A stretch of 64,000 nt of DNA, taken from positions 1-64,000 of the forward strand of contig JAHBTU010000004.1 of the NCBI GenBank assembly GCA_019638455.1, in the 5' to 3' direction. The notes below the pieces were generated by a model. It saw nothing but the letters and a program-made list of their open reading frames with translations, was not told the origin of the DNA and searched no databases. The stretch comes from Saprospiraceae bacterium (GTDB taxonomy: Bacteria; Bacteroidota; Bacteroidia; Chitinophagales; Saprospiraceae). Below are positions 1-7,249 of this stretch, in pieces. Made by a program: the position numbers and the translations under genes. Each line of letters starts with the position of its first letter. Position 1 is the stretch's first letter.

Positions 1-69
1 GAGTTTTGGAAAGGTGAAAAAAAAAGGCCGATTGGGAACTTAATAAAGAACCACTTGTGTTGAAGCGAA

Positions 70-738
70 ATGTCGGCGAACTTTGCAGTATCCGACTCAC
101 TAAACCAATCACCAGCAATGGCAACTTTAACACTTATGGCCAACGAAACGGCACGAGCACGTCACAACCGTATCTTTGAGCGCGAGTTCTTCCCGCTCAT
201 GGATGCCGTTTACACTTTTGCTTATCGCTTAACCGGCGAAGCGGCGCAAGCAGAGGACCTCGTGCAGGAAGTTTATCTGAAAGCATGGCGCTTTGTGAGT
301 CGCTATGAAGAAGGTACCAACGCCAAAGCATGGCTTTTCAGAATTTGTCGCAACGCTTTTATCAACGAGTATCGGAGCAAAAAAGGCCGCCCATACAAAG
401 TTGACTATGAAGACATTGTTGTCTATCACAATGAAGACGACCCTGTCGCGCCACGCTATTTTGGCCTGCATGAGGAAATGGGCAACAAACTTATGGGCGA
501 TGAGGTGACCTTGGCTATCAATGCTTTGTCGCCAGCATTCCGCACTGTGGTGTTGCTCGACCTTGAAGATTTCACTTATGAGGAAATCGCGGCCATCCTT
601 GAGATTCCGATTGGCACTGTTCGCTCGCGGTTGCACCGCGCTCGCAATGTGCTAGCGGAAAAATTGCGGGAATATGCCGAAGGGCAAGGCTATAATGTGC
701 AAGATGACGAAAGTAATCAGGCAGATGTAGCCGCTTGA
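70..738 (+). CDS. ECF-type RNA polymerase sigma factor (sigma-70 family)
   Basis: The protein (222 aa) recruits core RNA polymerase to alternative promoters in the cytoplasm. The sigma-2 region lies at about residues 38-110, with the core-binding stretch AEDLVQEVYLKAW and then AWLFRICRNAFINEYR. The sigma-4 helix-turn-helix is at about 150-200 (TYEEIAAILEIPIGTVRSRLHRAR). There is no sigma-1 or sigma-3 region, which fits the ECF class. The first ~17 residues are low in conserved features, and a second ATG at 118 (MATLTL) is a possible alternative start. A hairpin terminator follows six bases after the stop, so the gene is probably monocistronic. No zinc-binding anti-sigma partner follows directly. 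Family assignment is firm; the regulon is unknown. Confidence 0.93.
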   Translation: MSANFAVSDSLNQSPAMATLTLMANETARARHNRIFEREFFPLMDAVYTFAYRLTGEAAQAEDLVQEVYLKAWRFVSRYEEGTNAKAWLFRICRNAFINEYRSKKGRPYKVDYEDIVVYHNEDDPVAPRYFGLHEEMGNKLMGDEVTLAINALSPAFRTVVLLDLEDFTYEEIAAILEIPIGTVRSRLHRARNVLAEKLREYAEGQGYNVQDDESNQADVAA

Positions 739-743
739 TATAC

Positions 744-792
744 AAGAGGGTTTATTCAAGGTGGCTTAGCCATCCGGGATAAACCCTCTTTT
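744..792 (+). terminator. Terminator of the ECF sigma gene
   Basis: The arms AAGAGGGTTTAT (744-755) and ATAAACCCTCTT (779-790) pair almost perfectly and run into a short T-rich tail. The loop contains a further weak GGTGGC/GCCATC pairing. Confidence 0.75.
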
Positions 793-1100
793 AAATTTAT
801 TCCTAAAAAATCACACTGTTTCGCTCTAACAACCTTCCTCTATGTTTTTTCAACTTTACAGTTCACAAAACTAACATTTTCACAAGTCAACGTTTTTTTC
901 ACAAGAATGCACAGTTTTTGAATTGTGCCCACGCTCAAATTGAATTTGTTATGCAGTTCGTTAGTTTTAATTGGCAATCAGTACATGGCAATCAACTGGG
1001 CGGCAACCAGTTGGAGGCGTACGGGTTGTCCGGCTACATATCGGTTCATGCAAACGGCAGCCATCTTGTGCGCAAAACGTTGGCACAAACCATTTTTAAG
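793..1100. other. A+T-rich intergenic gap with no clear gene
   Basis: This stretch separates the sigma terminator from a small ORF. It is A+T-rich and probably holds the promoter of that ORF, but I see no convincing TTTG-N19-21-TAnnTTTG pair. An in-frame extension of the downstream ORF reaches back to a TTG at 918 and an ATG at 951, but the extra residues show no recognisable features. Confidence 0.4.
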
Positions 1101-1370
1101 ATGAAAAATCCTCGCAAGCAAAACAATGGCAACGCTGTCGGCACTGTGGTAAGAACCGGGATACCCTTCATTGCAGAAACAGATAATGATTGTGCCCTCC
1201 CGCGTTTTCCCGAACAACATCTATCCGAGAGTCCCTCGCCACGGGAAATCCCCTTGCCTGAAGAAGAATCCTTCCGTACTTTCCTTAGCAGCAGGCTACC
1301 CAAACACAAGGCCACTCAGGCCTTACGCGACAAAGTGCGAAGTACAATAGAGAAAAATGTAATTTTTTAA
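1101..1370 (+). CDS. Small hypothetical protein downstream of the ECF sigma factor
   Basis: This 89-aa ORF (MKNPRKQNNG...) has no recognised domain. It is hydrophilic and contains a Pro/Glu-rich middle (SPREIPLPEEESF). The basic tail (ALRDKVRSTIEKN) is loosely like the end of some small anti-sigma-like proteins, which is a guess. It is retained because a clean terminator follows 53 bases after the stop and because it sits next to a sigma gene. The start is uncertain: in-frame upstream ATG and TTG codons exist and no Shine-Dalgarno sequence decides it. It could be a non-coding stretch that is open by chance. Confidence 0.4.
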   Translation: MKNPRKQNNGNAVGTVVRTGIPFIAETDNDCALPRFPEQHLSESPSPREIPLPEEESFRTFLSSRLPKHKATQALRDKVRSTIEKNVIF

Positions 1371-1422
1371 TTGAGCCTGCACTTTCCTACCTTTCAATTC
1401 CTTTTTGCTTTTCCCACACATT

Positions 1423-1458
1423 TCGCCGGGGCAGATAAAATCGCTCCGGCGATTTTTT
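1423..1458 (+). terminator. Rho-independent terminator
   Basis: TCGCCGG (1423-1429) pairs with CCGGCGA (1446-1452) and is followed by six T (1453-1458). Confidence 0.7.
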
Positions 1459-1535
1459 ATGCCTTGATTTGCTGTGTTTTGTCGGATGACCATGATGGAT
1501 GTCCTTGATGCCCAAAACTGGGCGGCGCGAGGTAT
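1459..1535. repeat. Family A element, degenerate copy A1
   Basis: It aligns with the three ~102-bp family A copies (17618, 17784, 39816). It begins ATGCCTTGATT instead of ATACCTTGATT, keeps GTCGGATGACCATGAT, lacks about 25 central bases, and ends GCGGCGCGAGGTAT. It directly abuts family B copy B1. Confidence 0.6.
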
Positions 1536-1536
1536 G

Positions 1537-1706
1537 CCCAGATTCAAGAGGATTAGAATCTGCCCGTTGGCAAGGCAGGATTTCCTTGAGTTATTTGTGT
1601 GATTTTCAAAGGATTGCGAGCGCCGTTCGTTCAAAACAACCTTGCCAAATCCTGTTTTGAGGGCTTGCCCGGTCAAGTGAAGCGGACGGGGCTGATTTGC
1701 GTTGAC
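1537..1706 (+). repeat. Family B element, copy B1 (~170 bp)
   Basis: It starts CCCAGATTCAAGAGGATT and ends GATTTGCGTTGAC. It matches copies at 7012-7183 (inverted) and 48395-48566 along its full length, sharing blocks such as CAAAGGATTGCGAGC, TTCGTTCAAAAC and GCGGACGGGGCTGATTTGCG. No ORF is conserved between copies, so it is non-coding. Confidence 0.85.
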
Positions 1707-1813
1707 TACAACCAAACACTTAATTTTAACTTCATATTGGCTTAACGCCCGCAACGCATCGCGCAGGGTACCTTTGTGTCAATAAAATCGTGAGAAAAGG
1801 CCGTGAAGGTCTA

Positions 1814-1928
1814 CCCGCGCCAGAACATCCACAAGCCCATTCCACGCTCGGTCGCTCTTCATTCGCTCGGATTCTCTCCTTTTTTGCTTCAGGTTTCTAT
1901 AGGAATGGGCTGCTTTCCTTGGCGCGGG
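1814..1928. repeat. Long imperfect inverted repeat (possible structured RNA or small non-autonomous element)
   Basis: CCCGCGCCA (1814-1822) and AGCCCATTCC (1834-1843) pair with GGAATGGGCT (1902-1911) and TGGCGCGGG (1920-1928), enclosing a ~58-nt loop. It lies about 120 bases upstream of the LpxH-like gene and inside no plausible gene. Confidence 0.6.
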
Positions 1929-2047
1929 AATTTTAAAACAAGTTTTTTGAAACATACTACTTGCAAAAAGCCTAAAGGCCTGTTCCTAAGGTTGTTAAGG
2001 CAGAGAAAACTATCAAAACACATTTGGAAAAACACCGCCCGACTTCA

Positions 2048-2911
2048 ATGATGAAACGCGAACTTGATATTGTCGTTCTTTCGGACATTCACCTTGGCAC
2101 TTACGGTTGCCATGCTCTTGAGTTGCACAATTATCTGAAGAGCATCGAGCCTCGTACCTTGATACTCAACGGCGACATTTTTGACATCTGGTATTTCAAG
2201 AAAAGTTATTTTCCCAAAGAACATCTCGAAGTGGTGCGCCGCATCATGAAAATGGCTGTAAACGGGACTAAGGTCTACTACCTGACTGGCAATCACGATG
2301 ACTTGCTCCGCAAATTCGGGGAGCTGTCGTTTGGCTTGTTTCACCTGCGCAACAAGCTGGTGTTTCAGGTGGATGGCAAGACACACTGGGTGTTTCATGG
2401 CGATGTGTTCGACGCGAGTGTGCAACGCGCCCGCTGGCTTGCCAAACTGGGCGGCGAGGGCTACGATATGCTCATCCGAATCAACCGCACGATAAATGGG
2501 GTGCGCCGATTGTTTGGTTTTGCGCCCGTGTCGTTTTCTGCCAAAATCAAAAAAAGCGTGAAGGGCGCGGTGAAATACATCAGCGATTTTGAGGACACGG
2601 CGATTGAGATTGCTTCTGAAAAGGACTACGACTGCGTTATTTGTGGTCATATTCATCAACCACAGATACGCGAGGTGGAGGCCACAAACGGAAAGAGAAT
2701 TAAGTATTTGAACAGCGGGGATTGGGTGGAGCATTTGACTGCCTTGGAATTTTCGGGTGGCGAATGGTCGCTTTACAAATACGACGAGGCCGAGTTTGAG
2801 GTGGTCAACCCACGTTTGAAGGTGGAAGAGCGAGAACCCAAAATCTATACCCTGCGCCGCGAGGAGGTAGTGCCTGAGCTGAACGGGATAGCGGCATTTG
2901 ATGCGATTTAA
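2048..2911 (+). CDS. LpxH-like metallophosphoesterase (probable UDP-2,3-diacylglucosamine diphosphatase)
   Basis: In lipid A synthesis this enzyme class hydrolyses UDP-2,3-diacylglucosamine to lipid X and UMP at the cytoplasmic face of the inner membrane. The 287-aa protein carries the full calcineurin-like di-metal set in order: DIHLG near residue 14, GDIFD, GNHDD, HGDVFD, and GHIHQPQ followed by NSGDWVE. The mid-region between HGDVFD and GHIHQ is rich in basic residues, as in the membrane-associated LpxH group. Two adjacent ATG codons (2048 and 2051) are possible starts; an in-frame ATG at 2024 lacks support. The family is firm. LpxH rather than another phosphoesterase is an inference from this subfamily being common in Bacteroidota. 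Confidence 0.82.
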   Translation: MMKRELDIVVLSDIHLGTYGCHALELHNYLKSIEPRTLILNGDIFDIWYFKKSYFPKEHLEVVRRIMKMAVNGTKVYYLTGNHDDLLRKFGELSFGLFHLRNKLVFQVDGKTHWVFHGDVFDASVQRARWLAKLGGEGYDMLIRINRTINGVRRLFGFAPVSFSAKIKKSVKGAVKYISDFEDTAIEIASEKDYDCVICGHIHQPQIREVEATNGKRIKYLNSGDWVEHLTALEFSGGEWSLYKYDEAEFEVVNPRLKVEEREPKIYTLRREEVVPELNGIAAFDAI

Positions 2912-3018
2912 AGTGTTATTAAGAGTCATTAAAGGTCATTAAAGGTCATTAAAGGTCATTAAAGTCATTATTGCAACTACTTCAATGACCGTAATTACTC
3001 TCAATGACTGTCAATGAC
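2911..3018. repeat. GTCATT tandem array with inverted units
   Basis: Three exact 10-bp units AAAGGTCATT (2931, 2941, 2951) are flanked by degenerate units at 2911, 2921 and 2961. After a short spacer, the inverse motif CAATGAC occurs at 2983, 3002 and 3012. The first degenerate unit begins at the last base of the LpxH-like stop codon. Confidence 0.85.
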
Positions 3019-3126
3019 GATTTTTCGACAACCGGAGTGGACAGGTTACAGAACAATTGCGCTCCGGTTTGTTTTGATGCTCATTTGCGTTGACTTCATA
3101 CAACAGAGTTTGTTTAGCCTGAAAAG

Positions 3127-3156
3127 GCCACGCGTGCATTCGCGTGGCTTTTTTTT
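3127..3156 (+). terminator. Strong rho-independent terminator
   Basis: GCCACGCG (3127-3134) and CGCGTGGC (3141-3148) form a perfect 8-bp stem with a 6-nt loop, followed by eight T. It probably ends transcription from the LpxH-like gene and isolates the response regulator. Confidence 0.85.
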
Positions 3157-3189
3157 ATCCCTACTTCGCCCCAATCCAATTCCCGACGC

Positions 3190-3828
3190 TTGATACGAAT
3201 TCTCATTACTGACGACCACGAACTGGTAGCCGAAGGCCTGAAACTCTTGCTGGGCAACGAGTCGGGCCTGCTCTGCGTCGCTCATGCCCGCAACGGGCAA
3301 GAAGCGCTTGATTATTTGGAAAAAGAAACCTGCGACGTGGTGTTGTTCGACATTGATATGCCAGTGCTGAATGGGTTGGATGCTTGTCTGGAAATGCAGC
3401 GCTGCTTCCCGGTGGTAAAAGTCATAGCACTCACAATGTACAATCAACCGAGTTTTATCCGCCAGATGATGAAAAATGGCGCGAGCGGCTTTATCCCCAA
3501 AAACACTTCTAAACAAGAACTGGTGGAAGCCATCCAGACTGTATTGCGCGGCGAACGATACCTCAGCCGCTCGGCATCGCAGGTGTTGCTTGACGAGCTC
3601 CGGCAGCCGGAACGCCAACCCGCGGCTTTTATTCCCGAACTTACGAACCGCGAGCAGGAGGTGTTGCGCCTCATCTGCAAAGGCCAAACCACGGCAGAAA
3701 TAGCGGCGGCATTGTTCGTCAGTCCATACACGGCTGAAACGCATCGGCGGCATTTGCTCTCCAAATTGGGTGTGCGCAACACAGCAGAATTGGTGCGGCT
3801 GGCATTGGAAAGGGGATTGGCGGATTGA
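3190..3828 (+). CDS. NarL/FixJ-type response regulator
   Basis: This 212-aa protein is a two-component transcription regulator. The receiver domain spans about residues 1-120: acidic pair DD at 8-9, phospho-acceptor Asp in VVLFDIDMPVLNG, conserved Thr in ALTMY and Lys in GFIPKNTS. The LuxR-type helix-turn-helix spans about 148-212 (LTNREQEVLRLICKGQTTAEIAAALFVSPYTAETHRRHLLSKLGVRNTAELVRLA, discontinuously conserved). The start is TTG at 3190, and no in-frame ATG lies near the domain boundary. No histidine kinase gene is adjacent, so it is an orphan within this window and its signal is unknown. Confidence 0.9.
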   Translation: MIRILITDDHELVAEGLKLLLGNESGLLCVAHARNGQEALDYLEKETCDVVLFDIDMPVLNGLDACLEMQRCFPVVKVIALTMYNQPSFIRQMMKNGASGFIPKNTSKQELVEAIQTVLRGERYLSRSASQVLLDELRQPERQPAAFIPELTNREQEVLRLICKGQTTAEIAAALFVSPYTAETHRRHLLSKLGVRNTAELVRLALERGLAD

Positions 3829-3862
3829 CTTTCCGATTGAAATTTTTTCCCCGCCCGCTTCG

Positions 3863-3870
3863 TACCTTTG
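3863..3870 (+). promoter_or_regulatory. Bacteroidota -7 element upstream of lipA
   Basis: TACCTTTG matches TAnnTTTG and lies 73 bases before the lipA ATG. A clear -33 TTTG at the right spacing is not seen. Confidence 0.4.
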
Positions 3871-3943
3871 CCAGACAAAACTTCCGGGCTTTTTCGCTGT
3901 TTCATTTTCCCGAAAAAATAACTTCCCGGATACCCTTCTCGTC

Positions 3944-4828
3944 ATGCTCGAACTTCCCATCGTCGAAAATAAAACGGACGCAGCTTCCAAGCGTCAACGC
4001 CCCGACTGGCTCAAGGTGCGCCTGCCGATGGGCGAGAACTACCGCAACGTGCGCGGTATCGTGGACGAGTTCAAACTCCACACCATCTGCCAAAGCGGGA
4101 GCTGCCCCAATATGGGCGAGTGTTGGGGCGCTGGCACCGCGACTTTTATGATCCTGGGCAATGTCTGCACCCGCTCTTGCTCCTTTTGCGCCGTCAAGAC
4201 AGGCCGACCCACCGAATACGACGAGGACGAACCCCGCCGCGTGGCCGAAGCGATATGGCTCATGCAGGTGAAGCACGCCGTCATCACCTCCGTCAATCGC
4301 GACGAGCTAAAAGACCGAGGCGCCGAAATCTGGTATCAGACCGTGAGAGCCGTGAAAGAACGCTGCCCCGAAACGACCATCGAAACGCTCATCCCTGACA
4401 CGAAAGGCAACTGGGAGGCGCTGGGACGCATGATTTCGGCGGGGCAAGAAGTGGTGAGCCACAACATGGAAACCGTGCCGCGCCTCTATCGAAAAGTGCG
4501 CCCACAAGCCAAGTACGAGCGCAGCCTCGAACAGATACAGCGCATCAAGCACCACGGCAAACGCACCAAAACCGGCATCATGGTCGGCCTCGGCGAAACA
4601 CCCGAAGAAGTATGTCAGACCATGGACGACCTCGTGGCGCACGGTTGCGATATTCTCACCATCGGCCAATATCTCCAACCCACCAAAATGCATTTGGAGG
4701 TGGCCGAGTTTGTCCATCCCGATTTATTCGCCGAATACAAGGAGATTGGCCTTCAAAAAGGCTTCAAGTATGTGGAGAGCGGGCCGTTGGTGCGGTCGAG
4801 CTATCATGCGGAGCGGCATGTTTTCTGA
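3944..4828 (+). CDS. lipA: Lipoyl synthase
   Basis: A radical SAM enzyme that inserts two sulfurs into protein-bound octanoyl groups to make lipoyl cofactors for 2-oxoacid dehydrogenases and the glycine cleavage system. The 294-aa product has both iron-sulfur clusters: auxiliary cluster CQSGSCPNMGEC (Cx4Cx5C) and radical SAM cluster CTRSCSFC (Cx3Cx2C). The C-terminal RSSYHAE supplies the conserved serine ligand of the auxiliary cluster. The length is typical. The open frame extends upstream to 3770 inside the response regulator, but the ATG at 3944 gives the normal family N-terminus (MLELPIVENK...RPDWLKVRLP). No lipB is adjacent. Confidence 0.97.
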   Translation: MLELPIVENKTDAASKRQRPDWLKVRLPMGENYRNVRGIVDEFKLHTICQSGSCPNMGECWGAGTATFMILGNVCTRSCSFCAVKTGRPTEYDEDEPRRVAEAIWLMQVKHAVITSVNRDELKDRGAEIWYQTVRAVKERCPETTIETLIPDTKGNWEALGRMISAGQEVVSHNMETVPRLYRKVRPQAKYERSLEQIQRIKHHGKRTKTGIMVGLGETPEEVCQTMDDLVAHGCDILTIGQYLQPTKMHLEVAEFVHPDLFAEYKEIGLQKGFKYVESGPLVRSSYHAERHVF

Positions 4829-4854
4829 AAAAACAGTTCCTCAAAGAGGTGCTT

Positions 4855-5631
4855 TCATCGAATGACTGTGAACCGCTCCACCTCAAGGCGCTTTTCCGAT
4901 TGCACCCACAGCAGATAAAGGCCCGGCACGGGTTTATCCAAAAAAACCTGTGCGCCTGCCACGCTGGCATTTTCAGCCGAGCCTTTCCACACGGTGCGCC
5001 CGCCCATGTCCGTCACCCAGCATCTTGCCGTTGAGGGGGCATCGTGAACGGGCTGCAGATTGCCGGGGCGTACCTCAAATTGGCCGTAATTGGGGTTGGG
5101 TACCACCTGCCAATTGTGCTCGGATGTGGTCGGTGTTGTCACGCTCGAATTGGCATCCACCCAGACGATGGTTTCGTTGGTGCAAATGGTGGAGACATCG
5201 TCGAAGGTGATGCAGGCGCGGTTGAGTATCGTCTGCCCCGGCGACACAAAAGCATAAGGCTGCACGGAGAACAGGATATAGCCAATGGAGTTGGGGCCAC
5301 CAGATGCGCTATCGGGCAAGTTGATATGCTCGAAGTACCAACGCACCTCGCTTCCGCCCTCGCCTAACAATTGGAACTCGTGGCTGGCATCAAGGGTAAA
5401 AAACGAGTTCGGGTTGTAGCGCGGGTCGAGTGTGTCGCGTACCACCACATTGCGAGCGGTGTCGTTGCCAACATTTTGAAAACGAATAAGATACAACACC
5501 GGAGCATCTGCCGCGATGTCGTTGGGGGTTATCACCGGGTCGCCAATGACTTGTTTGTCATTTTGTGCGTGGAGTACATTAGCGACGGCAACCCCCACCC
5601 AGATGAGGGAGAAGAGACGAAGGCAAAGCAT
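4855..5631 (-). CDS. Secreted T9SS protein with a DUF11-like repeat domain
   Basis: The product (258 aa from the ATG at 5631) starts with a signal peptide (MLCLRLFSLIWVGVAVANVLHAQ). Residues ~25-155 resemble the DUF11-like 'conserved repeat' seen in Bacteroidota surface proteins (LYLIRFQNVGNDTARNVVVRDTL... and ILNRACITFDD...TNETIVWVD). The C-terminal ~75 residues (VVPNPNYGQFEV...GLYLLWVQSEKR...FTVIR) form a type A T9SS sorting domain. It is probably exported across the outer membrane and attached to the cell surface or released. An in-frame ATG at 5676 would mask the signal peptide. It is short for this class and may be the remnant of a longer protein. It converges on lipA with a 26-base gap. 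Confidence 0.78.
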   Translation of the reverse strand: MLCLRLFSLIWVGVAVANVLHAQNDKQVIGDPVITPNDIAADAPVLYLIRFQNVGNDTARNVVVRDTLDPRYNPNSFFTLDASHEFQLLGEGGSEVRWYFEHINLPDSASGGPNSIGYILFSVQPYAFVSPGQTILNRACITFDDVSTICTNETIVWVDANSSVTTPTTSEHNWQVVPNPNYGQFEVRPGNLQPVHDAPSTARCWVTDMGGRTVWKGSAENASVAGAQVFLDKPVPGLYLLWVQSEKRLEVERFTVIR

Positions 5632-5807
5632 CTTTCGCAGAGCGTTTTGAGGCTCGTACGATTGTCGTTCGCGCAAGCCTCACGATTTGGTTGAAAAAAA
5701 GCAGCGAAAAGGGGTTGTCAGAAAGTCAAAGGGGCCATTCTTCATTTTACAGAACCCGAAGGTAGAAAAATTATCTTCGGCACAATTATTTTTAACAAAC
5801 TTGTCGA

Positions 5808-6446
5808 ATGAACCTTCGCTGGCGCATTGCCCAATTTTTTGAAATTCGATGGTGGCAACGCTATCTGGGGAAATACGACAAATCGGCCTATTTGGATTGG
5901 AAACGGCATTATTGGCAGTCTTTTTTGGAAAAAAGCGGGCTTGTCGTCCCTCCCAACGCCGTCGTGCTTGATGTCGGCTGCGGCCCTGCGGGCATCTTCA
6001 TGGTACTCGATACCCAGACGGTGGACGCGCTCGACCCGCTGCTTGCTCGTTACGAAAAAAAACTCTCACATTTCCGGCGAGCCGACTATCCGCGGGTGCG
6101 TTTTTTCGATGCACCACTCGAAACGTTCTTTCCCAACAGAAAATACGACTTCGTTTTTTGCCTCAACGCGCTCAATCACGTCGCCGACTTGCCACGCTGT
6201 CTCGAACGGCTGGCCGCGCTTGTCAAACCAAACGGCATTATCGCGCTTTCCATTGACGCACACCATCGCGCATGGCTCAAACATCTCTTTCGCCTCGTGC
6301 CTGCCGACGTTTTGCACCCTCACCAATACGATTTGGCGGAATACCGTGCCATGCTCGAACGTCAGGGGTTCACCATCAAACAGACGTTGCTGGTGAAAAA
6401 AGGGTTGGTTTTTGATTACCAATTGCTCGTGGCCGAAAATTCATAA
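5808..6446 (+). CDS. Class I SAM-dependent methyltransferase
   Basis: The 212-aa protein has a Rossmann-type SAM-binding motif I at about residues 52-60 (VLDVGCGPAG), an acidic residue after the next strand (VDALDPL), motif IV-like FVFCLNALNHV, and a post-motif region with NGIIALSIDAHH. This matches the Methyltransf_11/25 type that acts on small molecules or lipids; the substrate cannot be read from the sequence. The ATG at 5808 begins a short amphipathic segment rich in Trp and Arg (MNLRWRIAQFFEIRWWQRYLG), which could associate with membrane. The neighbouring genes give no pathway clue. Confidence 0.85.
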   Translation: MNLRWRIAQFFEIRWWQRYLGKYDKSAYLDWKRHYWQSFLEKSGLVVPPNAVVLDVGCGPAGIFMVLDTQTVDALDPLLARYEKKLSHFRRADYPRVRFFDAPLETFFPNRKYDFVFCLNALNHVADLPRCLERLAALVKPNGIIALSIDAHHRAWLKHLFRLVPADVLHPHQYDLAEYRAMLERQGFTIKQTLLVKKGLVFDYQLLVAENS

Positions 6447-6531
6447 CATTGCACTCCTAATTTTTCATAGTCCAACCCTCTCACCCCCCAATCCCTCAAC
6501 ATTTTCAAGGCCTTCAACCGCTCCACTCATC

Positions 6532-6816
6532 ATGACTTACTTCTGGATACTCTGGGGCTTCGTCGCCATCATCGCCCTTGTGGTGCTCTACTTCTTCTTC
6601 ATCGGTATGGCCGATGGCTCGGTCTCTGCCTCCAACATGGGCTTGTGGATGGCAATGTTGGGCGTGGTGGCCGCTGTCTTGTTGGGCAGTTTGTGGCTCA
6701 AATCACAAGAGCGCCTCGGCTTGGCCAAATGCGTGTTATACATCCTCGCCGTGCCGGGATTTTTGTACTTGTTGTTCCTGTTGCTTGTAATCATCGGCAA
6801 GCCGAGGTGGAACTGA
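6532..6816 (+). CDS. Small integral membrane protein (94 aa, three predicted helices)
   Basis: The ATG at 6532 gives MTYFWILWGFVAIIALVVLYFF, a first transmembrane helix. A second hydrophobic stretch follows (GLWMAMLGVVAAVLLGSLWL) and a third at the C-terminus (CVLYILAVPGFLYLLFLLLVIIG). No enzyme motif is visible. Similar small membrane proteins are common in Bacteroidota and lack assigned functions. A longer open frame starts at 6412 but overlaps the methyltransferase and adds a non-hydrophobic leader, so it is not used. An inverted-repeat element begins two bases after the stop. Confidence 0.7.
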   Translation: MTYFWILWGFVAIIALVVLYFFFIGMADGSVSASNMGLWMAMLGVVAAVLLGSLWLKSQERLGLAKCVLYILAVPGFLYLLFLLLVIIGKPRWN

Positions 6817-6817
6817 G

Positions 6818-6974
6818 ATGCTTAGAACCTATATATTAAAACCATCCGAAACCCGGCGTTGAATAAGTGTGGCATGACCGCTCATGGGAATTATACTTTG
6901 ATTATTGCTCTCAAAGCGGTCATGCCACACCTACTCACTCAATGGATGGAGTTTTAAAACAGTTTCTTAGGCAT
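6818..6974. repeat. 157-bp imperfect palindromic element H
   Basis: The outer arms (6818-6847 and 6944-6974) pair imperfectly. An inner pair is perfect: GTGTGGCATGACCGCT (6867-6882) with AGCGGTCATGCCACAC (6915-6930). The right arm contains GAGTTTTAAAACAGTTTC, related in style to the arms of element G at 36962. It has no coding capacity and looks like a small non-autonomous mobile element or a stable stem-loop. Confidence 0.7.
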
Positions 6975-7011
6975 TCATTCAGTATTGATTTCAAAACAAC
7001 GCCTGAATATA

Positions 7012-7183
7012 GTCAACGCAAATCAGCCCCGCCCGCTTCACTTGGCTGGGCAGGCCCCTAAGCACAGGGTCTGACAAGGTGGTTTTGAACGAAAGGTGCT
7101 CGCAATCCTTTGGAAATCATGCAAATCAATCAAGGAAATCCCTGCCTTGCCAACCGGCAGGTTCAAATCCTCTTTAATCTGGG
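7012..7183 (-). repeat. Family B element, copy B2 (172 bp, inverted)
   Basis: Read on the minus strand it starts CCCAGATTAAAGAGGATTTG and ends GATTTGCGTTGAC, matching B1 (1537) and B3 (48395). Together with element H it fills most of the 433-base gap between the flanking membrane-protein genes. Confidence 0.88.
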
Positions 7184-7249
7184 TATAGCACAAGTTTTTG
7201 GCACTTTACCTCAACCCCTCATTCGCATGAGCTATTTCCGACACGTTCC

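Noticed and set aside
918..1100. Longer 5' version of the small ORF after the sigma gene
   Set aside because: The extension begins at a TTG, lacks a ribosome-binding site and adds residues without any pattern.
1323..1754. 143-aa minus-strand ORF
   Set aside because: It spans a terminator and two non-coding repeat elements (A1 and B1), and the coding frame is not conserved in the other B copies.
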